Below, piece by piece: positions 24,901 through 35,154 of a DNA stretch of 64,000 bases. The notes below the pieces were generated by a model. That model saw nothing but the letters and a program-made list of their open reading frames with translations. It was not told the DNA's origin and did no database searches. The translations under genes and the position numbers were made by a program. This DNA comes from Agrostemma githago (Eukaryota > Streptophyta > Magnoliopsida > Caryophyllales > Caryophyllaceae), in assembly GCA_958450325.1 (NCBI GenBank), contig OY288259.1:26592734-26656733 (forward strand), read 5' to 3'. Positions within the stretch are counted from its first letter, which is position 1; each line of letters starts with the position of its first letter.

Positions 24901-27900
24901 ATAAGACGGGACGAAAAAGGGTTTAGGGTTGGATTAGGCGTACCCGCTACGGGGGTACGCCTAATCCAACCCTAAACCCTTTTCCATATTAAAGGTCACT
25001 AAACCCGCAAGAAACTGAACCCTAAGAAGGTATTGGTGAACCCTGTCGTGCATGTGATTCAAAGATGGGGCACTGAACCTTAAGAGTAGGGTACTGCATA
25101 AGACGGAACGGAAAAGGGTTTATGGTTGGATTACACGTACCCGTTACGCGGATCCGCCTAATCCAACCCTAAACCATTTTCTTTATTCAAGGTCACTAAA
25201 CCCGCAAGAAACTGAACCCTAAGAGGGTATTGGTGAACCCTGTCGTGAATGTGATTCAAAGATGGGGCACTGAACCTTAATAGTAGGATGTTGCATAAGA
25301 CGGGACAGAAAAGGGTTAGGGTTGGATTAGGCGTACCTGCTACGCGGATCCGCCTAATCCAACCCTAAACCCTTTTCCTTATTCAAGGACGGAAAAGGGT
25401 TTAGGGTTGGATTAGGCGTATCCGCTACGCTGCTCCACCTAATCCAACCCTAAACCCTTTACCTTATTTAATGTCACTAAACCCGAAAGAAACTGAACCC
25501 TAAGAGGGTATTGGTGAAACCTGTCGTGGAGGTGATTCAAAGATGGGGCACTGAACCTTAAGAGTAGGGTACTGCATAAGACGGGACGGAAAAAGGTTTA
25601 CGGTTGGATTAGGCGTACCCGCTACGCGGATCCGCCTAATCCAACCCTAAACCCTTTTCCTTATTCAAGGACGGAAAAGGGTTTATGGTTGGATTAGGCG
25701 TACCCGCTACGCGGCTCCGCCTAATCCAACCCTAAACCCTTTTCCATATTCAAGGTCACTAAACCCACAAAAAACTGAACCCTAAGAGGGTATTGGTGAA
25801 ACCTGTCGTGGATGTGATTCAAAGATGGGGCACTGAACCTTAAGAGTAGGGTACTGCATAAGACGGGACGGAAAAAGGTTTATGGTTGGATTACGCGTAC
25901 CCGCTACGCGGATCCGCCTAATCCAACCCTAAACCCTTTTCCTTATTCAAGGACGGAAAAGGGTTTAGGGTTGGATTAGGCGTACCCGCTACGCAGCTCC
26001 GCCTAATCCAACCCTAAACCCTTTTCCTTATTCAAGGTCACTAAGCCCGCAAGAAACTGAACCGTAAGAGGGTATTGGTGAACCCTGTCGTGGATGTGAT
26101 TCAAAGATGGGGCACTAGACCTTATAAGTAGGGTACTGCATAAGACGGGACGGAAAAGGGTTTAGGGTTGGATTAGGCGTACCCGCTACGGGGGTACGCC
26201 TAATCCAACCCTAAACCCTTTTCCATATTAAAGGTCACTAAACCCGCAAGAAACTGAACCCTAAGAGGGTATTGGTGAACCCTGTCGTGGATGTGATTCA
26301 AAGATGGGGCACTGAACCTTAAGAGTAGGGTACTGCATAAGACGGGATGGAAAAGGGTTTAGGGTTGGATTACGCGAATCCGCTACGCGGATCCGCCTAA
26401 TCCAACCCTAAACCCTTTTCCTTATTCAAGGACGGAAAAGGGTTTTGGGTTGGAATAGGCGTACCCGCTTCGCGGATCCGCCTAATCTAACCCTAAACCC
26501 TTTTCCTTATTCAAGGACAGAAAAGGGTTTAGGGTTGGATTAGGCGTACTCGCTACGCGGCTCCGCCTAATCCAACCCTAAACCCTTTTCCTTATTCAAG
26601 GTCACTAAACCCGCAAGAAACTAAACCCTAAGAGGGTATTGGTTAACCCTGTTGTGAATGTGATTCAAAGATGGGGCACTGAACCTTAAAAGTAGGGTAC
26701 TGCATATGACGGGACGGAAAAGTGTTTAAGGTTGGATTAGGCGTACCCGCTACGCGGATCCGCCTAATCCAACCCTAAACCGTTTTCCTTATTCAAGGTC
26801 ACTAAACCCGCAAGAAACTGAACCCTAAGAGGGTATTGGTGAACCCTGTCGTGGATGTGATTCAAAGATGGGGCACTAGACCTTAAAAGTAGGGTACTGC
26901 ATAAGACGGAACAGAAAAGGGTTTAGGGTTGGATTAGGCGTACCCGCTACGGGGGTACGCCTAATCCAACCCTAAACCCTTTTCCATATTCAAGGTCACT
27001 AAACCCGCAAGAAACTGAACCCTAAGAGGGTATTGGTGAACCCTATCGTGGATGTGATTCAAAGATGGGGCACTGAACCTTAAGAGTAGGGTACTGCATA
27101 AGACGGGACGGAAAAGGGTTTATGGTTGGATTACGCGTACCCGTTACGCGGATTCGCCTAATCCAACCCTAAACCATTTTCTTTATTCAAGGTCACTAAA
27201 CCCGCAAGAAACTGAACCCTAAGAGGGTATTGGTGAACCCTGTCGTGGATGTGATTCAAAGATGGGGCACTGAACCTTAATAGTAGGATGCTGCATAAGA
27301 CGGGACGGAAAAGGTTTTAGGGTTAGATTAGGCGTACCCGCTACGCTGCTCCACCTAATCCAACCCTAAACCCTTTACCTTATTTAATGTCACTAAACCC
27401 GCAAGAAACTGAACCCTAAGAGGGTATTGGTGAAACCTGTCGTGGATGTGATTCAAAGATGGGGCACCGAACCTTAAGAGTAGGGTACTGCATAAGACGG
27501 GACGGAAAAAGGTTTATGGTTGGATTACGCGTACCCGCTACGCGGATCCGCCTAATCCAACCCTAAACCCTTTTCCTTATTCAAGGACGGAAAAGGGTTT
27601 AGGGTTGGATTAGGCGTACCCGCTACGCGGCTCCGCCTAATCCAACCCTGAACCCTTTTCCTTATTCAAGGTCACTAAACCCGCAAGAAACTGAACCGTA
27701 AGAGGGTATTGGTGAACCCTGTCGTGGATGTGATTCAAAGATGGGGCACTAGACATTAAAAGTAGAGTACTGCATAAGACGGGACGAAAAAGGGTTTAGG
27801 GTTGGATTAGGCGTACCCGCTACGGGGGTACGCCTAATCCAACCCTAAACCCTTTTCCATATTAAAGGTCACTAAACCCGCAAGAAACTGAACCCTAAGA

Positions 27901-28660
27901 AGGTATTGGTGAACCCTGTCGTGCATGTGATTCAAAGATGGGGCACTGAACCTTAAGAGTAGGGTACTGCATAAGACGGAACGGAAAAGGGTTTATGGTT
28001 GGATTACACGTACCCGTTACGCGGATCCGCCTAATCCAACCCTAAACCATTTTCTTTATTCAAGGTCACTAAACCCGCAAGAAACTGAACCCTAAGAGGG
28101 TATTGGTGAACCCTGTCGTGAATGTGATTCAAAGATGGGGCACTGAACCTTAATAGTAGGATGTTGCATAAGACGGGACAGAAAAGGGTTAGGGTTGGAT
28201 TAGGCGTACCTGCTACGCGGATCCGCCTAATCCAACCCTAAACCCTTTTCCTTATTCAAGGACGGAAAAGGGTTTAGGGTTGGATTAGGCGTATCCGCTA
28301 CGCTGCTCCACCTAATCCAACCCTAAACCCTTTACCTTATTTAATGTCACTAAACCCGAAAGAAACTGAACCCTAAGAGGGTATTGGTGAAACCTGTCGT
28401 GGAGGTGATTCAAAGATGGGGCACTGAACCTTAAGAGTAGGGTACTGCATAAGACGGGACGGAAAAAGGTTTACGGTTGGATTAGGCGTACCCGCTACGC
28501 GGATCCGCCTAATCCAACCCTAAACCCTTTTCCTTATTCAAGGACGGAAAAGGGTTTATGGTTGGATAAGGCGTACCCGCTACGCGGCTCCGCCTAATCC
28601 AACCCTAAACCCTTTTCCATATTCAAGGTCACTAAACCCACAAGAAACTGAACCCTAAGA
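21961..28660. repeat. Interleaved large duplications (3830 and 2873 bp spacing)
   Basis: About 1.5 kb beginning at 21961 recurs beginning at 25791 (3830 bp on), sharing the rare AAGCCCGC, GGGTTTTGGG, GTTGTGAATG and CATATGACGG variants, until the copies diverge near 23480 and 27310. A second pair, marked by GTCGTGGAGGTG at about 25530 and 28403, is 2873 bp apart. The block is a mosaic of overlapping segmental duplications and not one clean HOR. Confidence 0.8.
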
Positions 28661-29464
28661 GGGTATTGGTGAACCCTGTCGTGGATGTGATTCAAAGATG
28701 GGGCACTAAACCTTAAAAGTAGGGTACTGCATAAGACGGCACGAAAAGGTGTTTAGGGTTGGATTAGGCGTACCCGCTACGCAGATCCGCCTAATCCAAC
28801 CCTAAACCATTTTCCTTATTCAAGGTCACTAAACCCGCAGGAAACTGAACCCTAAGAGGGTATTGGTGAACCCTGTCGTGGATGTGATTCAAAGATGGGG
28901 CATTGAACCTTAAGAGTAGGGTACTGCATAAGACGGGACGGAAAAGGGTTTATGGTTGGATTACGCGTACCCGCTACGCGGATCCGCCTAATCCAACCCT
29001 AAACTCTTTTCCTTATTCAAGGTCACTAAACCCGCAAGAAACTGAACCCTAAGAGGGTATTGGTTAACCCTGTCGTGAATGTGATTCAAAGATGGGGCAC
29101 TGAACCTTAAAAGTAGGGTACTGCATAAGACGGGACGGAAAAGGGTTTAGGGTTGGATTAGGCGTACCCGCTACGCGGCTCCTCCTAATCCAACCCTAAA
29201 CCCTTTTCCTTATTCAAGGACGGAAAAGGGTTAAGGGTTCGATTAGGCATACCCGCTACGCGGATCCGCCTAATCCAACCCTATACCCTTTTCCTTATTC
29301 AAGGACGGAAAAGGGTTTAGGGTTGGAATAGGCGTACCCGCTTCGCGGATCCGCCTAATCTAACCCTAAACCCTTTTCCTTATTCAAGGACAGAAAAGGG
29401 TTTAGGGTTGGATTAGGCGTACTCGCTACGCGGCTCCGCCTATTCCAACCCTAAACCCTTTTCC

Positions 29465-30565
29465 TTATTCAACGCGTGGTCGGGGCCCATGGGAAGAGGA
29501 GGCACCTTGATCACTTCCGATAAAAGGCAATAAAAGATTAGGTTCTTGAACCGGCACGGCGGATCGTTGCAAAGGTGCAAGGGCCGGAAGTGTATCGCAC
29601 GGTAGGATGAAGTGCGTCCGACCCCCCGTGCTCCAAAGGTACTTTTTAAGCCTATTATCATAATTGATCCATCGATGATACCTAGATAATCGGTCCTCAT
29701 CTAATCTTGTGCCCCCCGGCACGGGGATTAAACCGTCTTCCCTAAATGTCGGACTCACTCTCTTGGCTAGATGAGTAACAAGCCCCCCGATAGCAATTTC
29801 TCTCAAATGCTTGCCCCCCTTGGCTACCTTCTCGAAATGCTTGGCTAGTGCAAGTGCGACGTCGGGGGTGAACCGATGTTGCCTTTTTAAGTTCAAGTAC
29901 CCCCCGACTAAGGTCAACTCTTGCTGAGTGTATGTACCCGTCTCACACCTTCCGAAAATAGTACCCGCTACAAAACGCTGCCATATACGAAGGACCGGGT
30001 GGTGGACAAGGCGACTAGACAAGTGTCTAAGATCCACAAGTGTGAGACCCGTTATACTACGCCATACGTCAGCTACATTAAAGTCACTGGGTACCCGACC
30101 ATCGGTAACCTCCGGAATGCCAAAAAGCTCTCCGAAGTTGTCGAGGGTGTACAAAAGGGATGTGTTATTGATTCGGAAATTAACTCGGTGTGGTCGGGAT
30201 CGAATCTCGAGACGAAAGCTACTTAGGAACTCTAAAGTGAGTTGCCTATATGTGAGCTCATGCATGTCAAAGAGAACTTCCATACCCATCCCAACAAAGA
30301 ATTGCCTACATTGCTCTAAAATACCAAGCTTTCGAAGAATAATTTTGCATATGAATCGAGTGGGTTCTAGGGGCTTACCAAGGAGCTTGATAAGTTTTTC
30401 CTTTTGCTCTTCCGATTCAAATATCAGACTGGGAAACTCCGGGAGACAAGCAATTTCCTGCTCCTCAACCTCGACCATGGGCTCGGGCTCGGGCTGGGCT
30501 CTCGAACTCGAAACATCCTTTCTTTTTCTGCTAATCACTGATCCCCCTCTCTTCTTTGGTGCCAT
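29465..30565 (-). CDS. ATHILA ORF-1-like protein, 3'-truncated (366 aa)
   Basis: This ORF sits in the env position of Athila elements. Residues about 75-160 (ELTYRQLTLEFLSSFRLE at 103-120, FRINNTSLLYTLDNFGELFG at 130-149) resemble the ATHILA ORF-1 family, whose function is unknown. The N-terminus is basic (MAPKKRGG, RKRK at 13-16), like a nuclear localisation signal, followed by an acidic/Pro stretch at 24-38. I see no signal peptide, transmembrane segment or cysteine pattern that would support a true envelope protein. The start is the first Met after a long non-coding stretch. The last codons and the stop (VE, then TAA) come from satellite DNA: the element ends at 29473, so the natural C-terminus is missing and its original length is unknown. 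Family assignment is from memory of conserved patterns, and moderately certain. Confidence 0.72.
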   Translation of the reverse strand: MAPKKRGGSVISRKRKDVSSSRAQPEPEPMVEVEEQEIACLPEFPSLIFESEEQKEKLIKLLGKPLEPTRFICKIILRKLGILEQCRQFFVGMGMEVLFDMHELTYRQLTLEFLSSFRLEIRSRPHRVNFRINNTSLLYTLDNFGELFGIPEVTDGRVPSDFNVADVWRSITGLTLVDLRHLSSRLVHHPVLRIWQRFVAGTIFGRCETGTYTQQELTLVGGYLNLKRQHRFTPDVALALAKHFEKVAKGGKHLREIAIGGLVTHLAKRVSPTFREDGLIPVPGGTRLDEDRLSRYHRWINYDNRLKKYLWSTGGRTHFILPCDTLPALAPLQRSAVPVQEPNLLLPFIGSDQGASSSHGPRPRVE

Positions 30566-31703
30566 ATTGGATGATGAAGGCTAAGAATGATAGTATACCA
30601 AACACAAAAATATTTTCTTCCCACAAATAAGAGCTAAAACCCCCCCAAAAATACGTCAAACAAGCTTAATATCGAAGAAATAAGCTACCCAAGTGAAGCT
30701 TAGCAAGACAAATCGAGTAGTAGAAGAAATACCAATTTTCGGATTTTGAGAAAAATGGGCACAAAAACTCGATTTTTTTTCAATTTTTGGGAGTTTTAAA
30801 GGTAGAAAATGGGTTTAGGATTCTTAAGGATGGGATAGAAATCGATTTTGTGAAGTTTTGGGAGTGATTTGGTGAAGTTTGGTGGAGAAATGGAGGATTA
30901 ATGGTGATTTTGGGGTTAGGTTTTGAAAAATGGGGTTTTGAAGAGAGGTTGAGGATGAAGTTTGGTAGTGTTGTGTTGAAATGATGTGGGAATGGGTTGG
31001 GTTGGGTTGTAAGAGGAAGGTTGTAGGAGGAAAAGGATTAGGGGCGGGTCGGGCCTCGCTGAAGAGAGGAGGGCCGAACTGGGCTCCAGTCGGGCGAACT
31101 GGGCTCGAGGCAAAGCCTTCCCGATCGGGAAGAACAAACCCGATCGGGTTTTCCCACCAACCCGAACGGGAAGGTAAAATCCCGAACGGGAAGGGCTCAC
31201 AGTAGCCAAGCTAACTTGCACCCCCCAACCCGAACGGGAAGAATAATCCCGATCGGGATTTCTTACCAACCCGAACGGGAAGGGGAAATCCCGAACGGGA
31301 AGGGCTCACAGTACCCAGTCTAACTTGCACCCCCCAACCCGAACGGGAAACAATAATCCCGATCGGGATAATTGACCATCTCGAACGGGAAGACTTTTTT
31401 CCAAACGGGATGAGTCGCTTTGGCCTTCCACGAACCCAAAAGCTTATCACAAGCTTCAAAAACCGACTTCCTTGATCACAAACCAAGTCTTATCATCAAC
31501 CCGTCTTCTCCAGGGCTCACATTCACTTCACCTATCAATAAAGCTCAAACACACATAAAATTCTCTCCCTCAAAACTCTCATCAAGTAACCCAAATGACA
31601 AGAATATCACAAAGAACAAGCTAACTACAAGAAAGAGGTATATACAATGAGACGGTTCTTGTGGAACTCCGTCAAACCAAGATTGTGTAATCTTCATTCT
31701 TTT
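30566..31703 (-). other. Non-coding spacer between gag-pro and the second ORF (pol missing)
   Basis: This interval of about 1.1 kb is where pol should be. It holds a minisatellite (31118-31394) and, nearer the second ORF, about 500 bp that on the plus strand is G/T/A-rich (TTTTGGGGTTAGGTTTTG near 30909), that is A/C/T-rich on the element's strand. I see no YxDD-type reverse transcriptase motif or integrase HHCC pattern. The short ORFs here are repeat-encoded (SRSGWGVQV repeats) and not credible genes. It may serve as leader for an mRNA of the second ORF. Confidence 0.75.
31118..31394 (-). repeat. 109-bp minisatellite built of LTR-like palindromes
   Basis: About 2.5 copies of a 109-bp unit. 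GGGCTCACAGTA followed by CTAACTTGCACCCCCC occurs at 31193 and 31302. Each copy holds CCCGAACGGGAAG and CCCGATCGGGA words. The unit resembles the U3 segment at 36258-36380, which has the same palindromes and a diverged counterpart of the linker (CCCACAGCAGCGTT, then CTAACTGTGCATC). This suggests U3 sequence was copied into the element interior and then tandemly amplified. Confidence 0.85.
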
Positions 31704-34700
31704 TCAACAACAATATCCGACTCCATCTCCATCGAGGGCACGAAGGAACAAGTCGAAGGCCCTAGCAAAGTCTTCAATCAAGCTCGTTATATAGGCATCC
31801 ACATACCAAGGCTCCTCATGGCCTTGTCTTGACGTTCCCGGGGCATCCTTATCTTCCAAATTCAAGGGCTTGAACTTGTACTTTTGGTCTTTCGGGACAT
31901 ACCCAAACGTCCACCGCTCCTCATGCGGCCTCAAGGGAGGCTCATCTTCTTCCTTGCTTAGCAACTTGTTGTCAAGCCCATGATTCGGGCATTCATCTTC
32001 CTCTATATCGGAGTCGTCATCCTCAAGTACATAAGAGTACTCTTTCAAGCTTTGTCCCGATCCTTCCCCTAGATCGATGTCTTCCGTGGCATGGATCATA
32101 TTACATGTCTCGGTCATAGGCGAAGTGTTGCCTTGGAGGTCAAACACTAACTCCTCGTCGCCTAGTTGAAAAGTGATCCTACCCTTCTTCACATCGATCA
32201 CGGCACCGACGGTGTGTAAAAATGGGCGTCCAAGGATGATGGGAGTGTTAGCATCCTCCGGCATGTCAACCACAATGAAGTCGACCGGAATGAAGAACTT
32301 CCCTATTTGTACCGGCACATCCTCCAACAATCCCAATGGTCGGTTAAGAAACTTATCGGCCATTTGGAGTGTAATGGACGTACACTTCAACTCCGTCATC
32401 CCTAATCGCTCACAAATGGTGTAGGGAATAATGCTCACACTTGCGCCCAAATCGCACATAGCTCTTTTGATCGTGTAGTTGCCGATTGTGCATGGGATAG
32501 AGAAACTACCCGGGTCCTTCAACTTTGGAAGCGTGGAACCTTGAATAAGCTCGCTCACCACCCTAGTGAACGCTACCGTCTCTTCCTTGTCGATGGACCT
32601 CTTCCTAGCCAAGATTTCTTTCATGAATTTACTATATGCCGGGATTTGGGTAAATAACTCGGTAAACGGGACACTAACATCCAATTTGTTCACGATATCA
32701 AGGAACTTGTCGAATTGAGTGTCCACCTTAGTCTTCATTTGCCTAGATGGGTAAGGCAACTTGATTTGGTACTTGTTTTGCTCAAGTGGGGCGGACTCTT
32801 CTAAGGACACTTTCCTTTTTCCCTTGTCTTTCTCTTGAAGAGGAAGAGGGTCTTCTTTTTGGGGTTTCTCGGCCTCCCCTAGGACTTGTTCCTCAATTGG
32901 AATGTCAAAGCTCGATTCTTCTTGATGTGGAGATGCCAATTCCATGTTCGGTTCTTGTGTCGGCTCTTGCTCATTAGGAGACACGGGAGGATTATAAGTA
33001 GCACCGCTCCTTAAGGTGATGGCATTGACATGTTCATAATTTGGGGTTTCACCTTGAGAAGGTAGTTGCCCCTTTTGCCTTGAGGAGCTCCCCGAAGCAA
33101 GTTGAGATACTTGAGTTTCAAGCATCTTCATACGAGCATCTCTTACCGCATTTTCCCCTTGAATATAAGTAAAGAGCTCTTGTTGGGTTCTTGACATATC
33201 CATTTGACATTTTTGCACATCATGAGTATTCTTTTGCATATCCATCAAAGTCTTTTGAACGTCAAAATCCCGAGGTGGGGACGATGGATTATGCGGAGTG
33301 TCGGTAATGGCGAGGGGAATGCCATAATCATGAGTAGGAGACCGGCTCCTAGGCTTGCTTTGTTGTTGTTGATTTTGAGTTGCTTGTTGACGGTTCCCTT
33401 GGAACCCATGAGAATTGCCTTGACTAAGGCCTTGATTATGGTTTTGTTGTTGTTGGAAGCCTTGGTTTCCTTTGAAACCGCCTTGATTGAAGTTCCCTTG
33501 TAGGAACCCTTGATTGTTGTTGTGAAAGGTACCTTGCTTGAAGTTGTTGAAGGGTCTTGGTTTACCCATGTAACCTTGGTAACCTTGGTTGTTGTCCCTT
33601 AATGGAGGTGGAACATAGGGACGATGTTGTTGTTGATGTTGAAAGACTTGTTGTTGGGGGACTTGTTGGGAAGCTTGGAATTGATTAGAGTAAGAGGTAC
33701 CTTGCTTGAACGCTTGAAAGGCGTTCACTTGCTCAATACTTCCACGGCAATACATAGGATCATGTCCAACTATTCCACAAGTATCGCACATCCCGTAGTA
33801 AGGTAAAGGAGGTGCGAACCCCAAAGCATTCACTTCTTGAATCGGTTGATGGTGTGAGCAACTAGTGCCTTGGACTTGGTCGAGGTGACTTTGGAGCTTC
33901 TTGTCAATAGTCTCCATGTGTGTTTTAAGTTGAGCTCCAAGGTCAATGCTTAGCTTAGTGATAGCATCGACCTCATGCATGCCTCCTCGGTGTGCCTTCC
34001 TAGGCCTAGAGTATTGCGAATTGTGCACCGCCATCTCTTCGATTCTCGTCCATGTTTGGTCGTCATCGACCTCGGTAAACCTACCATTGGAGCCCATGTT
34101 GAGAATGGCTCTCGAATCCTCATAAAGTCCATTCCAAAATTTTTGTACTAAGAACCATTGTGAGAGTCCATGGTGAGGGCACGATCTTACCAAAGACTTA
34201 AACCGCTCCCAAGCTTCATATAGACTCTCCTCATCTCTTTGTTGGAAACCGGTGATGGAGGCCCTAAGCATATTGGTCTTTTCCGGAGGGTAAAACTTTT
34301 GGTAGAACGCCAAGGCAAGCTTTTTCCAAGTGTCGACACCCATGGTTGCCCTATCGAGACTCTTAATCCATTGCTTCGCTTTTCCAATAAGAGAAAACGG
34401 GAAGAGTACCCAACGAATTTGGTCTTGAGTAACCCCGGTTTGAGATATAGCGTCACAATAATCGGAGAAGGTCTCCATATGTTGATGCGGGTCTTCGGTG
34501 GGCAAACCACTAAATGGGCTCCTCTCCACAAGTTGGATGAATTGAGTCTTTGCCACAAAATTTCCGGTATAAGCTTCCGGTAATGCACTCGGTCCCGGCA
34601 AGACATCTTCCGTGAAGGTGGAGTGAGAGGAAAACTTAGGCATTCTTGGATGTAAGGGAGAGGATGGGGGTGTATAGAGTGTTGATGTAGATGAAGAGGG

Positions 34701-34919
34701 AGAACTAGGAGAAGAATCACCGAAGGGATTGATGAAGGTCCCTCCGGCCGTCTCTCGAGGTGAGTTGCTCAAGTCGGCTCCTTGGGCTTGCCCTTGATGA
34801 GTGGTGCTTGCACTTGGTTGAGAGATCCTTACCCGATTAATCGTCCGTTGGCGAAAGGCTCGAAAGAGTCTCTCCGGCTCTGGATTAAAGAGATAGAAGT
34901 CACCTCCCCTCCTAGGCAT
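31704..34919 (-). CDS. gag-pro: Athila-like gag-protease polyprotein (1071 aa)
   Basis: The product would form the particle core and carry the protease that matures it. Residues about 120-300 form a retrotransposon gag capsid-like region (RWVLFPFSLIGKAKQWIKSL at 169-188, then AWERFKSLVRSCPHHGLSQW from 236). A CCHC zinc knuckle follows with C378, C381, H386 and C391 (CDTCGIVGHDPMYC), the nucleic-acid-binding motif of nucleocapsid. Residues about 400-520 are rich in Gln, Asn and Gly. An aspartic protease lies at about 805-925, with the active-site motif CDLGASVSI (Asp823) and a downstream ILGRPFL (895-901). DLGA in place of the usual DTGA or DSGA is something I associate with Athila. The start MPRRGGDFYLF is the first Met after the leader. 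The C-terminal tail is acidic (EDDDSDIEEDE). The frame is open throughout but ends where an autonomous element would continue into reverse transcriptase, so pol has been lost. Confidence 0.9.
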   Translation of the reverse strand: MPRRGGDFYLFNPEPERLFRAFRQRTINRVRISQPSASTTHQGQAQGADLSNSPRETAGGTFINPFGDSSPSSPSSSTSTLYTPPSSPLHPRMPKFSSHSTFTEDVLPGPSALPEAYTGNFVAKTQFIQLVERSPFSGLPTEDPHQHMETFSDYCDAISQTGVTQDQIRWVLFPFSLIGKAKQWIKSLDRATMGVDTWKKLALAFYQKFYPPEKTNMLRASITGFQQRDEESLYEAWERFKSLVRSCPHHGLSQWFLVQKFWNGLYEDSRAILNMGSNGRFTEVDDDQTWTRIEEMAVHNSQYSRPRKAHRGGMHEVDAITKLSIDLGAQLKTHMETIDKKLQSHLDQVQGTSCSHHQPIQEVNALGFAPPLPYYGMCDTCGIVGHDPMYCRGSIEQVNAFQAFKQGTSYSNQFQASQQVPQQQVFQHQQQHRPYVPPPLRDNNQGYQGYMGKPRPFNNFKQGTFHNNNQGFLQGNFNQGGFKGNQGFQQQQNHNQGLSQGNSHGFQGNRQQATQNQQQQSKPRSRSPTHDYGIPLAITDTPHNPSSPPRDFDVQKTLMDMQKNTHDVQKCQMDMSRTQQELFTYIQGENAVRDARMKMLETQVSQLASGSSSRQKGQLPSQGETPNYEHVNAITLRSGATYNPPVSPNEQEPTQEPNMELASPHQEESSFDIPIEEQVLGEAEKPQKEDPLPLQEKDKGKRKVSLEESAPLEQNKYQIKLPYPSRQMKTKVDTQFDKFLDIVNKLDVSVPFTELFTQIPAYSKFMKEILARKRSIDKEETVAFTRVVSELIQGSTLPKLKDPGSFSIPCTIGNYTIKRAMCDLGASVSIIPYTICERLGMTELKCTSITLQMADKFLNRPLGLLEDVPVQIGKFFIPVDFIVVDMPEDANTPIILGRPFLHTVGAVIDVKKGRITFQLGDEELVFDLQGNTSPMTETCNMIHATEDIDLGEGSGQSLKEYSYVLEDDDSDIEEDECPNHGLDNKLLSKEEDEPPLRPHEERWTFGYVPKDQKYKFKPLNLEDKDAPGTSRQGHEEPWYVDAYITSLIEDFARAFDLFLRALDGDGVGYCC

Positions 34920-35136
34920 ACACTACACACTAGAACAAACGTAAGAACACCTAGTGCTTCATGGGCACTAGGCAACGACAATAACAAACGCAACTAGAGA
35001 CAAAGAAAAAAAAGAAGAAGAGATAACTCTAAAGAAAGAAGAAAAATCAAGAGAATATTCACAAGAGAAGATGGGAGAACACAAAGAGGGGTAACTAAGT
35101 CTAGAAATAAGCAAACTAAGTCTAAACAATGCACCG
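34920..35136 (-). other. Retroelement 5' leader between PBS and gag
   Basis: About 217 bp of non-coding leader. On the element's strand it is pyrimidine-rich (the plus strand shows GAAAGAAGAAAAATC-type runs at 35010-35060). A packaging signal would be expected here, but none can be identified by eye. Confidence 0.6.
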
Positions 35137-35154
35137 TCCCCGGCAACGGCGCCA
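35137..35154 (-). promoter_or_regulatory. Primer-binding site (tRNA-Asp type)
   Basis: On the minus strand the sequence is TGGCGCCGTTGCCGGGGA, starting 3 nt after the LTR end. An 18-nt site beginning TGG just inside the 5' LTR is the hallmark of a tRNA-primed retroelement. From memory, this matches the complement of a plant tRNA-Asp 3' end and is the PBS type reported for Athila elements. Confidence 0.85.

Larger units (their letters stand above)
1..29472. repeat. Satellite array, left block (197-bp and 85-bp units)
   Basis: This is uninterrupted head-to-tail tandem repeat with no gene. Unit starts at TATTGGTG fall at 1, 198, 395 and 592, giving a 197-bp period. A shorter 85-bp unit is interspersed; by hand I count about 125 full and 58 short units. 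Each unit carries one large palindrome whose centre is either GCGGATCCGCC (BamHI site) or GCGGCTCCGCC. Variants typical of this block include a centre with CTACGGGGGTACG (about 13.9-27.8 kb) and CTTTTCCATATTC after the palindrome. Stops occur in every frame within a unit or two, so no long ORF survives. A centromeric or pericentromeric location is inferred, not shown. Confidence 0.97.

Noticed and set aside
1..29472. CRISPR array
   Set aside because: Regularly spaced identical words are present, but both the palindrome and the spacer are conserved between units. There are no unique spacers and no cas genes, and the rest of the window is plant-type. It is satellite DNA.
29465..30565. Calling the second ORF a functional envelope gene
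   Set aside because: It occupies the env position, but no signal peptide, transmembrane anchor or cysteine-rich ectodomain is visible, and the N-terminus is basic. Only the ATHILA ORF-1 resemblance is supported.
29928..30584. Plus-strand 218-aa ORF, and the overlapping 101-aa ORF
   Set aside because: It lies opposite the ATHILA ORF-1-like frame and its translation is Arg/Ser/Leu-rich with no recognisable domain: an antisense shadow.
30916..31486. Short minus-strand ORFs encoding SRSGWGVQV-type repeats
   Set aside because: They are translations of the 109-bp minisatellite and its flank, differing in frame from copy to copy, with no upstream coding context.
34187..34720. Minus-strand 177-aa ORF and plus-strand 114-aa ORF within gag
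   Set aside because: Both overlap the gag-protease frame, which has the capsid, zinc-knuckle and protease motifs. These are out-of-frame shadows.
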